Positions 53,228 through 60,980 of a stretch of 60,980 nucleotides of DNA are shown here, one piece after another. The stretch is from Pseudomonadota bacterium (GTDB taxonomy: Bacteria > Desulfobacterota > Desulfobulbia > Desulfobulbales > JAHJIY01), in contig JAHJIY010000004.1 in the NCBI GenBank assembly GCA_018823175.1, positions 65,963-126,942 of the forward strand, given 5' to 3'. Position 1 is the first letter of the stretch, and each line of letters starts with the position of its first letter. The translations under genes were made by a program, and so were the position numbers. Under the pieces are notes generated by a model. It made no database searches and was not told the DNA's origin. It saw only the letters and a program-made list of their open reading frames with translations.

Positions 53228-54463
53228 TTATCGATAATAAATGGCCTGCACCGGCCGAATCAGGGCCGCCTTGGCCGCCGGGTAAATAACGGCGATCAAG
53301 GTAACCCCAAACATCAATATAATCGGCATCACTATCGAATTTCGGGTGACCTTGCAATACCAGACCGGATCAATCGCAATCCCGGCGACAGTGGCTGAGG
53401 TGCTGGCCAGGAAGGTCAGGTCAATAGGATGAGTTTCCCCGTAAAGAGATAAGGGGATGGCCAACGCAGAAGCCAGCACTATCGCCACCGCCACCTGTAA
53501 AACCGCTTCCATGGTAATTATTGAAAAAACGGTAAGCGGTGAAAGACCAAGGGCCTTCATCACGCCAAACTCCCGGATCCGTTCGAACACACTCATCAAT
53601 ATACCGTTTAAAGTGAGAATCCCCACTGCGGCGTAGGTGACCAGGAGCATAATCCACAGTGAAGATTGCGACATATCAACAATTCTGGCCACCACCGGCT
53701 GAAGCTGCCGCCAGTTCTTCACCTCAAGACCAGGGGCGAGGGCGACCAGCTCTGCGGTCTGCTGATCAAGTGATCGACCCTCCTCCCCTGACAAAATGGC
53801 GATTTCATGAATCCCTGCCGGCAAGACCATCAGTTCACGAAAGGTTTTTTCAAGCATAAAAAATCCGGCCCGATCAACCCCCTCGCCCACCGACTTGAAT
53901 ATGCCCCTGACCCGATACAATTCATTGGCCATGGAGCCGTCCGCCGCCTGACCGACAAAGACCATCTCGTCGCCTACTTCCACCCCCAGTGTACGGGCAA
54001 GCTTTCGGCCAATCACCACCCCAAAGGGATCGGAGGCATCAAGCCATTTACCGGTCATAATCTGCTGATAGAGACGACTGACCGTAATCTCACGCTCCAG
54101 GTCGACTCCTCGCACGCTGACCCCCGCCGATGATGAACCGGCCGCTGCCAAGCCAAAGGCGAACAAACGCCCGGCCGCATGGTGGCCTAGAGCTTCTATT
54201 TTTGCAATCAAGGGATCAGCCCCGTTAATCAGTTTGTACAAGTCTGGATCATCACGATAACCAAGATCATGAATCTGAAAGTGACCGGTCACCATGCCAA
54301 CCGCGTTATTCTCGGCCGTCAGCAGAAAACCCTCCAGCAAAGCGGCATAACAGATCATAATAAATCCGGCAAAGGCCATGGCACCGATCACCACCCCGCT
54401 TCGCTGTCTACTGCGCCAGATGTTGCGTAAAGAATATAAAAACAGGTTCATAGCTATTCCCAA
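53228..54463 (-). CDS. FtsX-type ABC permease (LolC/LolE-like) 2
   Basis: The 411-residue protein has the same four-helix FtsX layout: SLRNIWRSRQRSGVVIGAMA at the start, FGVVIGRKLARTLGVEVGDE in the periplasmic part, and RIREFGVMKALGLSPLTVF and PAAKAALIRPVQAIYYR near the end. It is the first gene of the exporter operon and probably forms a heterodimer with the next permease. Lipoprotein or lipid export is the family-level expectation; the cargo is unknown. Confidence 0.88.
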   Translation of the reverse strand: MGIAMNLFLYSLRNIWRSRQRSGVVIGAMAFAGFIMICYAALLEGFLLTAENNAVGMVTGHFQIHDLGYRDDPDLYKLINGADPLIAKIEALGHHAAGRLFAFGLAAAGSSSAGVSVRGVDLEREITVSRLYQQIMTGKWLDASDPFGVVIGRKLARTLGVEVGDEMVFVGQAADGSMANELYRVRGIFKSVGEGVDRAGFFMLEKTFRELMVLPAGIHEIAILSGEEGRSLDQQTAELVALAPGLEVKNWRQLQPVVARIVDMSQSSLWIMLLVTYAAVGILTLNGILMSVFERIREFGVMKALGLSPLTVFSIITMEAVLQVAVAIVLASALAIPLSLYGETHPIDLTFLASTSATVAGIAIDPVWYCKVTRNSIVMPIILMFGVTLIAVIYPAAKAALIRPVQAIYYR

Positions 54464-54561
54464 AAAAGAAATCTTTATGCAATTATAACAGGAGTCGAAA
54501 ACACGAGCTAAAAATTAATCATCAAACCATAGACGAAAATTACGCCCCAACCAATATCTGT

Positions 54562-54591
54562 TTGACTCCACTCAATTTTTAACACTATAAT
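54562..54591 (+). promoter_or_regulatory. Strong candidate sigma70 promoter of the binding-protein/kinase operon
   Basis: TTGACT (54562-54567) and a perfect TATAAT (54586-54591) are separated by 18 bases, 56 bases ahead of the first start codon at 54648. Confidence 0.7.
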
Positions 54592-54647
54592 TGATTATGA
54601 TCTGAACAATTACGGCATAAACCAACTTAATCCGAGGTAAAACTTCA

Positions 54648-55652
54648 GTGAAACCTGAGGCCGTCAAGCATACTTCTTTTATACTCTTCACCATCATCCT
54701 GTGCTTTATAAACTCATCGTCCTGGGCTGCAGACCATACAATTAAAGGTAAGAAGGTACTGGTGGTAATGAGTTACCATCAAGGAAACACCTGGCAGGAT
54801 CAACAGCGGGAAGGCATCGAGTCGGTATTAAGTGGCGCGGAAATTCAATATTATTATCTGGATGCAAAAAGGAATCATGACGGGGCTCAAGCCCGGGCAG
54901 AGGAAGCATTCAACCTTTTCCAAAACTTCAAACCGGACGCGATAATAACCGCCGACGATCATGCTCAGCTCATGTTTGTGGTGCCCTACCTGAAAGATAA
55001 GGTGAAAACTCCGGTCATCTTTATGGGAGTAAACAATGACGCAACCAAATATGGCTTCCCGGCCACCAATGTTACCGGCATTGTCGAGATAAAACATGTC
55101 AGAGAAGGACTGAATTTTGCTCAACTAATTGACCACAAAATCAAAAAAGTGGCAGTGATCTATAAAGACAACCTTTCAAACGAGCTTAATGTTGAACAGC
55201 TTAAAAAAGAGCAGGCCGACTATTCAATAAAGATCACCAAATTTATTAAACTTAAGTCGATGTCTGAAGCGGTCGACATGATCAAAACTCTGCAAAAAGA
55301 GGTAGACGCGATATTCTCACTGAACCTGACCGGGCTAATCAACGAACAAGGAGAACAACTGGAGACAACAACCTCCATGGCAAAACTATCGCTGCTTTCA
55401 CAAATTCCGATCATTGGGGCAGAGTCATTCGATATCGAATCCGGGGCGCTCTGCGGAATTATCAAAACCGGACAGGAGCAAGGAGCAACCGCCGCCCGCA
55501 TGGTGTACGACATCCTTAACGGCAAGAATATCCGGGACATCCCGATAACCTCGAACAAAAACGGCCAACGCTATATCAACGTAACTACCGCCAAAAGACT
55601 TGGGATAAAATTGGACAGCGCAGCAATCAGAGGGTCCGTCCTGGTAAGATAA
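54648..55652 (+). CDS. ABC-type periplasmic binding protein (TrpX/ABC_sub_bind family) 1
   Basis: The 334-residue protein, starting at GTG, has a signal peptide (to about residue 28, SSWAA) and then the two-lobed binding-protein fold: KKVLVVMSYHQGNTWQ, FKPDAIITADDHAQLMFVVP, VKTPVIFMGVNNDATKYGFP and SGALCGIIKTGQEQGATAA. The family includes tryptophan/tyrosine binders. No permease or ATPase follows; a paralogue and a sensor kinase do, so it probably feeds signals to the kinase. Confidence 0.87.
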   Translation: MKPEAVKHTSFILFTIILCFINSSSWAADHTIKGKKVLVVMSYHQGNTWQDQQREGIESVLSGAEIQYYYLDAKRNHDGAQARAEEAFNLFQNFKPDAIITADDHAQLMFVVPYLKDKVKTPVIFMGVNNDATKYGFPATNVTGIVEIKHVREGLNFAQLIDHKIKKVAVIYKDNLSNELNVEQLKKEQADYSIKITKFIKLKSMSEAVDMIKTLQKEVDAIFSLNLTGLINEQGEQLETTTSMAKLSLLSQIPIIGAESFDIESGALCGIIKTGQEQGATAARMVYDILNGKNIRDIPITSNKNGQRYINVTTAKRLGIKLDSAAIRGSVLVR

Positions 55653-55707
55653 ATTTCATAAACCAAACTTAGTGTCAGACATCAAACTTCCTTGGGGGGG
55701 AGGAATC

Positions 55708-56727
55708 ATGGAGAAAATTATCAAAAAATCACTGATCGTGCTTATCTGCGCAACCTTAATTCCAATATTGTCATGGGCGGATAAAGCACGGGCAGATTCA
55801 CCTTTAGCCAAAGGCAAAAAAGTTATGTTGGTAATGAGCTACCATGAGGATTACTCGGGAGAGAAAGACATATTGCAGGGGATTGAAAACCTGCTACAGG
55901 GCGCGACCATTAAACACTACTATCTGGACACCAAAAACAATCTGGCCCTGGGCCCAAAAAAAGCCGAGGAATCATACCGCCTTTATCAAGAGTTCCAACC
56001 GGATGCAGTCATTGCCGCCAACGATAACGCCCAATCACTTTTTGTCGTTCCTTACCTTAAAGACAAGGTGAAAACTCCGGTTATTTTCTGCGGCGTGAAT
56101 AATGACGCAACCAAATATGGCTATCCGGCATCAAACGTTACCGGGGTGCTGGAAAAAAAGCATTACCGGGAAGGAATAAGCTTTGCTCAAATTATTGTCC
56201 CGGAGATCAAAAAAATCGGCATACTTTACAAGGAAAACCCAACCAATCGTTCAAACCTCAGTCAAATCGCTCAAGAGAAGTCATCATACACCGCAGAAAT
56301 AACCGAGATCCTTGCCGTCAATGATCTGGAAGAGCTGAAAAAAAATCTCAATATTCTCGAGCAGAAAAACGATGCCATTCTGACCCTGAACATGACCGGC
56401 ATCGAAGATCAAAACGGCAAAGGAATGGAAGGCATGGAAGTCCAGAAAAAACTGGCCCAAATCACCCGGCTACCGATAATCGCGGCCGACAGCTGGGAGC
56501 TCAAATCTGGCGCCCTGTGCGGCGTAATCCAGGAAGACAAGGAACAAGGCCAGTTAGCAGCCCAAATGCTGCTTGATATCTGGCAGGGCAAACCGATCAA
56601 GAACATACCAATCAACCAGAACAGAAACGGCAGACGCTACATCAACATAAACACCATCAAGAACCGGGGGCTGAAACTACCGCCCGAGGCGATCATCGGT
56701 ACCAAAATAGTAATGATCGATAATTGA
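55708..56727 (+). CDS. ABC-type periplasmic binding protein 2, tandem paralogue
   Basis: The ATG at 55708 follows a strong GGGAGGA site and is preferred to an upstream frame opening. The 339-residue protein is a clear duplicate of its neighbour: KKVMLVMSYHEDYSGE, FQPDAVIAANDNAQSLFVVP, VKTPVIFCGVNNDATKYGYP and SGALCGVIQEDKEQGQLAA. It has a signal peptide. The two differ in the lobes that would contact ligand, which suggests different or shifted specificity. Confidence 0.88.
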   Translation: MEKIIKKSLIVLICATLIPILSWADKARADSPLAKGKKVMLVMSYHEDYSGEKDILQGIENLLQGATIKHYYLDTKNNLALGPKKAEESYRLYQEFQPDAVIAANDNAQSLFVVPYLKDKVKTPVIFCGVNNDATKYGYPASNVTGVLEKKHYREGISFAQIIVPEIKKIGILYKENPTNRSNLSQIAQEKSSYTAEITEILAVNDLEELKKNLNILEQKNDAILTLNMTGIEDQNGKGMEGMEVQKKLAQITRLPIIAADSWELKSGALCGVIQEDKEQGQLAAQMLLDIWQGKPIKNIPINQNRNGRRYININTIKNRGLKLPPEAIIGTKIVMIDN

Positions 56728-56743
56728 TGGCTTTCACAATAAA

Positions 56744-59611
56744 GTGTCCGGAGTAACTGATGAAAAGTCGCAATCCGACAATCACTATCCACGGGTTGAC
56801 TTGTGTGCCATGCCCCCAAAACTAGAATTACCAATATACTATAACTCAAAGAAACTGGCCATCATCAGCCTCGTGACCCTGGCGGTGGTTACTTTTGCCT
56901 TTATCGCTATCCTGCAAACTTTCAGAGATATGCGCGGTTTTGTCGATGAAGAGGTGAAAAGCAATATTCAGACCATCATCAACGGTTCAAAATTACGGGA
57001 ATCACTGATCAGACTGGAATTGGAAATTCGGGATTTATTGCTCAAAAACCTGAGGAATGTCGAACTGCTGGCCATTGAACGCCAAAGACTTCTGAAAAGT
57101 TTTGATCTTGTCCTTGACCAGGACAACAATCAGGAATCGGCGGGAACCAACCTCCTGCTCCAAGACAGGCTTAACGATTACCGAAAGGAATTAGATAATC
57201 TCCTGCAAAAATACATTTCCACCAACAAAATCATTCTGGCACTCGACGCCACAGGTCGGCACTTCACCGACCAACTGACCATCATGGTAGAGGAAACGGG
57301 GAACATGATGATCGACTATGCCCTCTCGGGCCAAGACACCAGAGGATTAGAGCAGATATACATCCTGTTGCCTCTCTGCCAGGAACAAGTTCTGAAAAAC
57401 AAAATAATGATCGAGACCGTGGTCGCCAACAAAAATATCGGCCTGTTGGGGATAAATACCCCCCATGCAATACCGGTAGACAAAATGACGGTAACCACCA
57501 ACATAGCAGTCCTGGAAAATACCCTGCGGACCCTGACTTCAGCTGATTCCAGAATCAGTTCGCGAGCGCTAGAAATCCTTACTCAAATCCCGATTTACAA
57601 CCGACAAGTGACAGAATTTGGAGTTGCGCTAAGTTCGCAACTCACAGTCCAGGAGAAATTCGAATCCCGGCGCGAATCAATTCTGGCCGTCTTAGCGGAA
57701 ATTGACGAAAACACCAACAACAGCATTCGCAGCATCCAGGAAGAGATTCATAATCGGCTACAAAATGGCATCCTCAGCACCACAATTTTTGCGGTTATTG
57801 TAATCCTGGTGTCAATCATGGGCTGGATAATGGTCCGAAATATTTCCGGCCGGATCGAACTTTCCGCCAAGGAAGCATTAAAAGCCAAAGAGGAAACGGA
57901 AGAAATCAACATCAAACTGCAAAATGAGATTATCGATCGCCAAAAAATAGAATCAGCACTGCAAAATTCTTACGATAATCTGGAACTTCGCGTACAGGAA
58001 AGGACCCAGGAATTATCCAAACTCAACGTGGTGCTGCAAACAGAGATCAAAGAACGGGTAGAAGCAGAACAATCCCTTGCCACCGAAAAAGAGAGATTGT
58101 CGGTAACCTTAAGAAGCATTGGAGACGGCGTCATAACCACCGATATCGACACCAGAATCACCCTGATCAATAAAGTGGCCGAAAAACTGACCGGTTGGAC
58201 CCACAAGGATGCAGTTGGTCGGCCGCTTGGAGAAGTTTTCCAGATTGTCAACATCGACACGGAACAACCCTGCGACAATCCTGCAACAAAAGTCATTACC
58301 TCCGGAAAAGTTATCGAACTTACCGACTATACTGTTCTGATCGGAAAAGATGGAACAAGAAGACAGATTGCCGATAGCGGCGCACCGATCAGGGATGAAA
58401 ACAACCGGATCATCGGCGCTGCCCTGGTCTTCCGCGACGAAACCGAAAAATATAAAATAGCAGAAGAGCTATTGAAAATAAAAAAAATTGAATCAGTCGG
58501 AGTGCTAGCGGGTGGAATAGCCCATGACTTCAACAACTTACTCACATCGGTCTTTGGCTACATAGATTTATCACAAATGAATGTTGATCCCGGTTCCCAG
58601 GTATATAAATGGCTAACCAAAGCCAGCAAGTCCTGCGAACATGCCAAACACCTAACCGGCCAACTCCTTACTTTCTCCAAGGGCGGCGAACCGGTAAAAT
58701 CAGTAACTTCCATTGCCGACCTTCTAAAAGATGCCGTTTATTTCAGTCTGAGTGGTTCCAAGATAAGCACAGCTTTTAAACTTAACGAGGACCTGAAACC
58801 AACCGTTATTGACAAGGGCCAGATCAACCAGGTTATTCATAATCTCATGCTTAACTGCAAGGAGGCGATGCCCGACGGTGGAGAGGTGCTGATCAAAGCC
58901 GAAAACTCCATGATCGAAGACAAGAGCGACATCCCTCTTGCACCGGGCAAATATCTAAAAATAGAAATTCGAGACAATGGGCCGGGAATAGATGAAAATA
59001 TCATCCCTATGATCTTTGACCCATATTTCACGACCAAAAATATGGGGACAAAGAAAGGGACGGGACTAGGATTAGCTATTGCCCATTCCATAATTTCCAA
59101 GCACAAGGGATTTATCGGGGTGGAATCCAAAAAAGGAAAGGGAACAACTTTCAAGATTTACCTCCCATCATGTGCCGGGGAAATCGAACAGACAGATAAT
59201 CATGCCGAGGATGCCATGACCTCCAGGTCTGGCTCCATTCCGGCCAGAGTTCTTCTACTGGAAGACGAGGAGAAGGTAAGCCGAGTAGCAATCGACATGT
59301 TAGAAAGCTTAAACTGTGATGTCGAGGCGACTCAAACCGGGCAAGAGGCCATTACTCAATTTAACCAGGCTCGGGAAGATGGCAAACCTTTTGATTTATT
59401 AATTTTCGACCTGACCATCCGCGGCGGCATGGGAGGAGAAAAAACCCTAAAAAAAATACTGGAGATTGATCCGCAGGTCAAAGCCGTCGTGGCAAGTGGT
59501 TATGCCGATGACCCGATCCTGGCCAATTGCCGGGAACACGGCTTCAAGGTGGCGATGACCAAACCATACTCTCTGCAGGTACTCAGAAGTGTATTAGAAG
59601 AATTGGTTTAA
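56744..59611 (+). CDS. Membrane PAS hybrid histidine kinase with C-terminal receiver
   Basis: The 955-residue protein starts at GTG 56744 (ATG 56810 is an alternative). It has a membrane helix at about 33-56, a large periplasmic helical domain, a second helix near 340-365 and a coiled coil. A PAS domain follows at about 447-565 (GDGVITTDIDTRITLINKVA). The HisKA domain has phospho-acceptor His594 (GGIAHDFNN), and the ATPase domain has VIHNLMLNCKEAM, DNGPGID and GTGLGLAIA. A receiver with Asp889 (LLIFDLTIRGGMGG) ends it. It lies 16 bases after the second binding-protein gene, its likely sensor input. Confidence 0.92.
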   Translation: MSGVTDEKSQSDNHYPRVDLCAMPPKLELPIYYNSKKLAIISLVTLAVVTFAFIAILQTFRDMRGFVDEEVKSNIQTIINGSKLRESLIRLELEIRDLLLKNLRNVELLAIERQRLLKSFDLVLDQDNNQESAGTNLLLQDRLNDYRKELDNLLQKYISTNKIILALDATGRHFTDQLTIMVEETGNMMIDYALSGQDTRGLEQIYILLPLCQEQVLKNKIMIETVVANKNIGLLGINTPHAIPVDKMTVTTNIAVLENTLRTLTSADSRISSRALEILTQIPIYNRQVTEFGVALSSQLTVQEKFESRRESILAVLAEIDENTNNSIRSIQEEIHNRLQNGILSTTIFAVIVILVSIMGWIMVRNISGRIELSAKEALKAKEETEEINIKLQNEIIDRQKIESALQNSYDNLELRVQERTQELSKLNVVLQTEIKERVEAEQSLATEKERLSVTLRSIGDGVITTDIDTRITLINKVAEKLTGWTHKDAVGRPLGEVFQIVNIDTEQPCDNPATKVITSGKVIELTDYTVLIGKDGTRRQIADSGAPIRDENNRIIGAALVFRDETEKYKIAEELLKIKKIESVGVLAGGIAHDFNNLLTSVFGYIDLSQMNVDPGSQVYKWLTKASKSCEHAKHLTGQLLTFSKGGEPVKSVTSIADLLKDAVYFSLSGSKISTAFKLNEDLKPTVIDKGQINQVIHNLMLNCKEAMPDGGEVLIKAENSMIEDKSDIPLAPGKYLKIEIRDNGPGIDENIIPMIFDPYFTTKNMGTKKGTGLGLAIAHSIISKHKGFIGVESKKGKGTTFKIYLPSCAGEIEQTDNHAEDAMTSRSGSIPARVLLLEDEEKVSRVAIDMLESLNCDVEATQTGQEAITQFNQAREDGKPFDLLIFDLTIRGGMGGEKTLKKILEIDPQVKAVVASGYADDPILANCREHGFKVAMTKPYSLQVLRSVLEELV

Positions 59612-59617
59612 CCAAGC

Positions 59618-59694
59618 AAAACTGGAAGATCGTCCTACCCTTCGGGACCGCTATTTAGGACCCGCTTGATGGGGATAAGCACCTCTCCAGTTTT
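59618..59694. other. Structured intergenic element between convergent genes
   Basis: AAAACTGGA (59618-59626) pairs with TCCAGTTTT (59686-59694). Inside, GTCCT pairs with AGGAC and there is a UUCG-type tip CCCTTCGGG. It follows the kinase stop by 6 bases and could terminate it or be a small structured RNA; no clear T-run is present apart from the TTTT in the stem. Confidence 0.4.
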
Positions 59695-59751
59695 CGTTGC
59701 CGCTTGAGGTTGTGGTTTCTGATCGTCAACTTTATGGTTCGATCTATATAT

Positions 59752-60753
59752 TTATTCCAGAGGGACTAACTTCCAACCCCAATATTTAAGGAAATCTTTA
59801 AAATTCCAGAGATCAGACTTTTTGCGCGCCCAAAACTTGAGACTTGTATAAAATATTGTTCCCGTCTCCGCACTTGGTCCTAAATCTTTGTCCTCGCCAA
59901 TCCGCCAATCCATCGCCCACCAACTCATTAACATTCTCTCAAAAGGTTTATGACTGTTCCGGACATACCCCTTGCGGCAACCTTCAACCTCAAAAAATGA
60001 AACTTGCGAATCACCGAAAGGCAGTTTGTGCAAATCAGCCATTGGCCTTAAAGAAGCTGGAACCAACTCAGGAGGCGAGACAAAATCCTCCTCCGAAATC
60101 AAGTCAAGACCCATAATCCGGTGGGTTTCGCTTCTAATCCGAAAAACAAGTCGATCCTGATCATTCTCCGGTTGCCTGAATTCAAGAAGACCGGGCAACC
60201 GCTCACCAAAAACATCATGGCCGCCAAGATCCCAACCTTCGGGATATGACTTTGCAGACAGATTTGAAGTCGGAATAATTGCCAGAAAACAGCCACAGGT
60301 ATGAACCGTAGTTATCAATAAAGGTTTTTCATCCTTCCCTAAAGTCACAATAATCAACAGCCCGAGATTTTTGCCCCCGGTCAAATGAGTGAAAGGAGTT
60401 CCCTCAAAATGAACCCGGTAAATAAGATTAGTATAGTCCCCGCCCTTAACCTTAATTTTTTGTTCCATTGAGTAGATGGTTGGCCGAATAGGATCGACAT
60501 AAATTTCAGGTTTACCGTTTCCATCATCACGTACTGTCGGGGTCCCTATTCGATTGAAACTTTTATCTGACTCTTCAAGAATAAATGCGGGGGCATATCT
60601 GGCGAAGAGACTGCCATCCTGCTCGACAAAAACAAATTGCGAAACAGGATCCTTCGTCTGATCCACCTGCCGCAATCCCCCACAGGAGACAGATGAAAAC
60701 AATATAAAAAAAACAACGGCCACTCTTAGCTTCAAAATAATTAGATTGGACAT
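59752..60753 (-). CDS. Lipoprotein of unknown function
   Basis: The 333-residue protein has an N-terminal hydrophobic segment ending in SSVSCG, a lipobox-like Cys near residue 24. The rest shows no family that I know; TVHTCGCFLAI (about 150) has two close cysteines, and the C-terminal part is rich in Trp (WWAMDWRIGE, FLKYWGWKLV). An AAGGAAG site precedes the ATG. It is convergent with the kinase gene. Localisation to the outer or inner membrane is inferred from the lipobox only. Confidence 0.7.
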   Translation of the reverse strand: MSNLIILKLRVAVVFFILFSSVSCGGLRQVDQTKDPVSQFVFVEQDGSLFARYAPAFILEESDKSFNRIGTPTVRDDGNGKPEIYVDPIRPTIYSMEQKIKVKGGDYTNLIYRVHFEGTPFTHLTGGKNLGLLIIVTLGKDEKPLLITTVHTCGCFLAIIPTSNLSAKSYPEGWDLGGHDVFGERLPGLLEFRQPENDQDRLVFRIRSETHRIMGLDLISEEDFVSPPELVPASLRPMADLHKLPFGDSQVSFFEVEGCRKGYVRNSHKPFERMLMSWWAMDWRIGEDKDLGPSAETGTIFYTSLKFWARKKSDLWNFKDFLKYWGWKLVPLE

Positions 60754-60973
60754 AATAACTTCCTTTTAGTTTATACCATTTATGCGGAACATTGACTTTT
60801 AACCCTCAGGCAGAGAACGCTGCCAAAAATATTTAAAACAATTGAGCCTCTTGCAAAATACAAATCGATTACGAGGCAAGAGTAATTTACTGATAAAGTA
60901 TTGAAATAATTGAGCTTCATGGCATTCCGTGGTATTGTTTTGTATCCAGCAAATCAAAGCCAAGGAGGCTGCC
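60754..60973. other. Intergenic region with inverted pair
   Basis: CTCTTGC (60848-60854) is the reverse complement of GCAAGAG (60876-60882). AATTGAGCCTC and AATTGAGCTTC occur as a near direct repeat about 75 bases apart. It could be the left end of an insertion sequence, but the window ends too early to tell. Confidence 0.3.
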
Positions 60974-60980
60974 ATGAAGC
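60974..60980 (+). CDS. Start of a gene cut by the window edge
   Basis: An ATG at 60974 is preceded at five bases by the full ribosome site AAGGAGG (60962-60968). Only two codons are visible, so the product is unknown. Confidence 0.5.

Noticed and set aside
60842..60980. Insertion sequence at the right edge
   Set aside because: Only a short inverted pair and a start codon are visible; without the transposase or the other end it cannot be called.

Overview
The window looks like a stretch of a Desulfobacterota (deltaproteobacterial) chromosome, most likely Desulfobulbales-like. The reasons are a futalosine-type menaquinone cluster, a periplasmic multiheme cytochrome c, a TonB2/TtpC-type energy system, many Lol/FtsX-type and flotillin genes of Gram-negative type, and an oleABCD long-chain hydrocarbon cluster. 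I cannot name the genus from sequence alone. No rRNA, tRNA, CRISPR array or complete insertion sequence was seen.

Layout. 1-1.85 kb: zinc-ribbon proteins and the ribosome-rescue factor ArfB. 2.0-5.4 kb: the oxidative pentose phosphate branch gnd-zwf-pgl. 5.4-6.8 kb: a secreted multiheme cytochrome with its own promoter and terminator. 7.4-14.7 kb: housekeeping genes (TPR protein, glucokinase, TVP38/DedA-type membrane protein, thioredoxin/DUF255 protein, an M23-type protein with an unusual start, an Uup-like ABC-F ATPase). 15.2-17.7 kb: a large secreted PKD-domain protein with an acidic tandem-repeat tail. 18.2-25.7 kb: a TonB-dependent receptor followed by DUF3450-TtpC-ExbB-ExbD-TonB-TPR, i.e. 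a complete second-type TonB energy transduction operon; its ttpC gene carries an in-frame 207-bp repeat insertion at the start codon.

25.9-54.5 kb is one long block read on the minus strand. In transcription order it holds a Lol/MacB-like ABC exporter (two FtsX-type permeases, ATPase, outer-membrane barrel); an nfeD-nfeD-floA flotillin operon; a lipid/hydrocarbon cluster (FabF, ACP, two phytoene-desaturase-like flavoenzymes, FabG, FabZ, a FabI-like reductase, OleA, OleB, OleC, OleD, and a TetR regulator with a perfect palindrome beside its start codon); and a menaquinone cluster (mqnE, mqnC, mqnX, mqnA, ubiE, ubiX, mqnP). The lipid cluster is the most interesting system. A dedicated ACP-based elongation set and two FAD desaturase/isomerase-like enzymes are joined, with stop/start contact, to the head-to-head hydrocarbon pathway. 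This suggests an anaerobe making an unsaturated very long chain hydrocarbon or ketone on a private carrier protein.

54.6-59.6 kb (plus strand): two tandem paralogous ABC-type periplasmic binding proteins without permease or ATPase, followed by a PAS hybrid histidine kinase, behind a near-consensus sigma70 promoter. 59.75-60.75 kb: a lipoprotein of unknown function. The right edge cuts a gene just after its start.

Repeats are a second theme. Seven-base tandem arrays (TATTCAC/TCGTCAC and TCCTACC/TTCTACC families) sit against or inside the stop codons of menaquinone and ABC-permease genes, one pair flanks a four-helix-bundle (S23/IVS) gene in inverted orientation, and a GxxExxY-family gene inside the lipid cluster is broken by one in-frame stop. 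A GC-rich palindromic repeat family occurs near 6.9 kb, at 21.3 kb (inside ttpC) and at 35.5 kb (touching the oleC stop codon).
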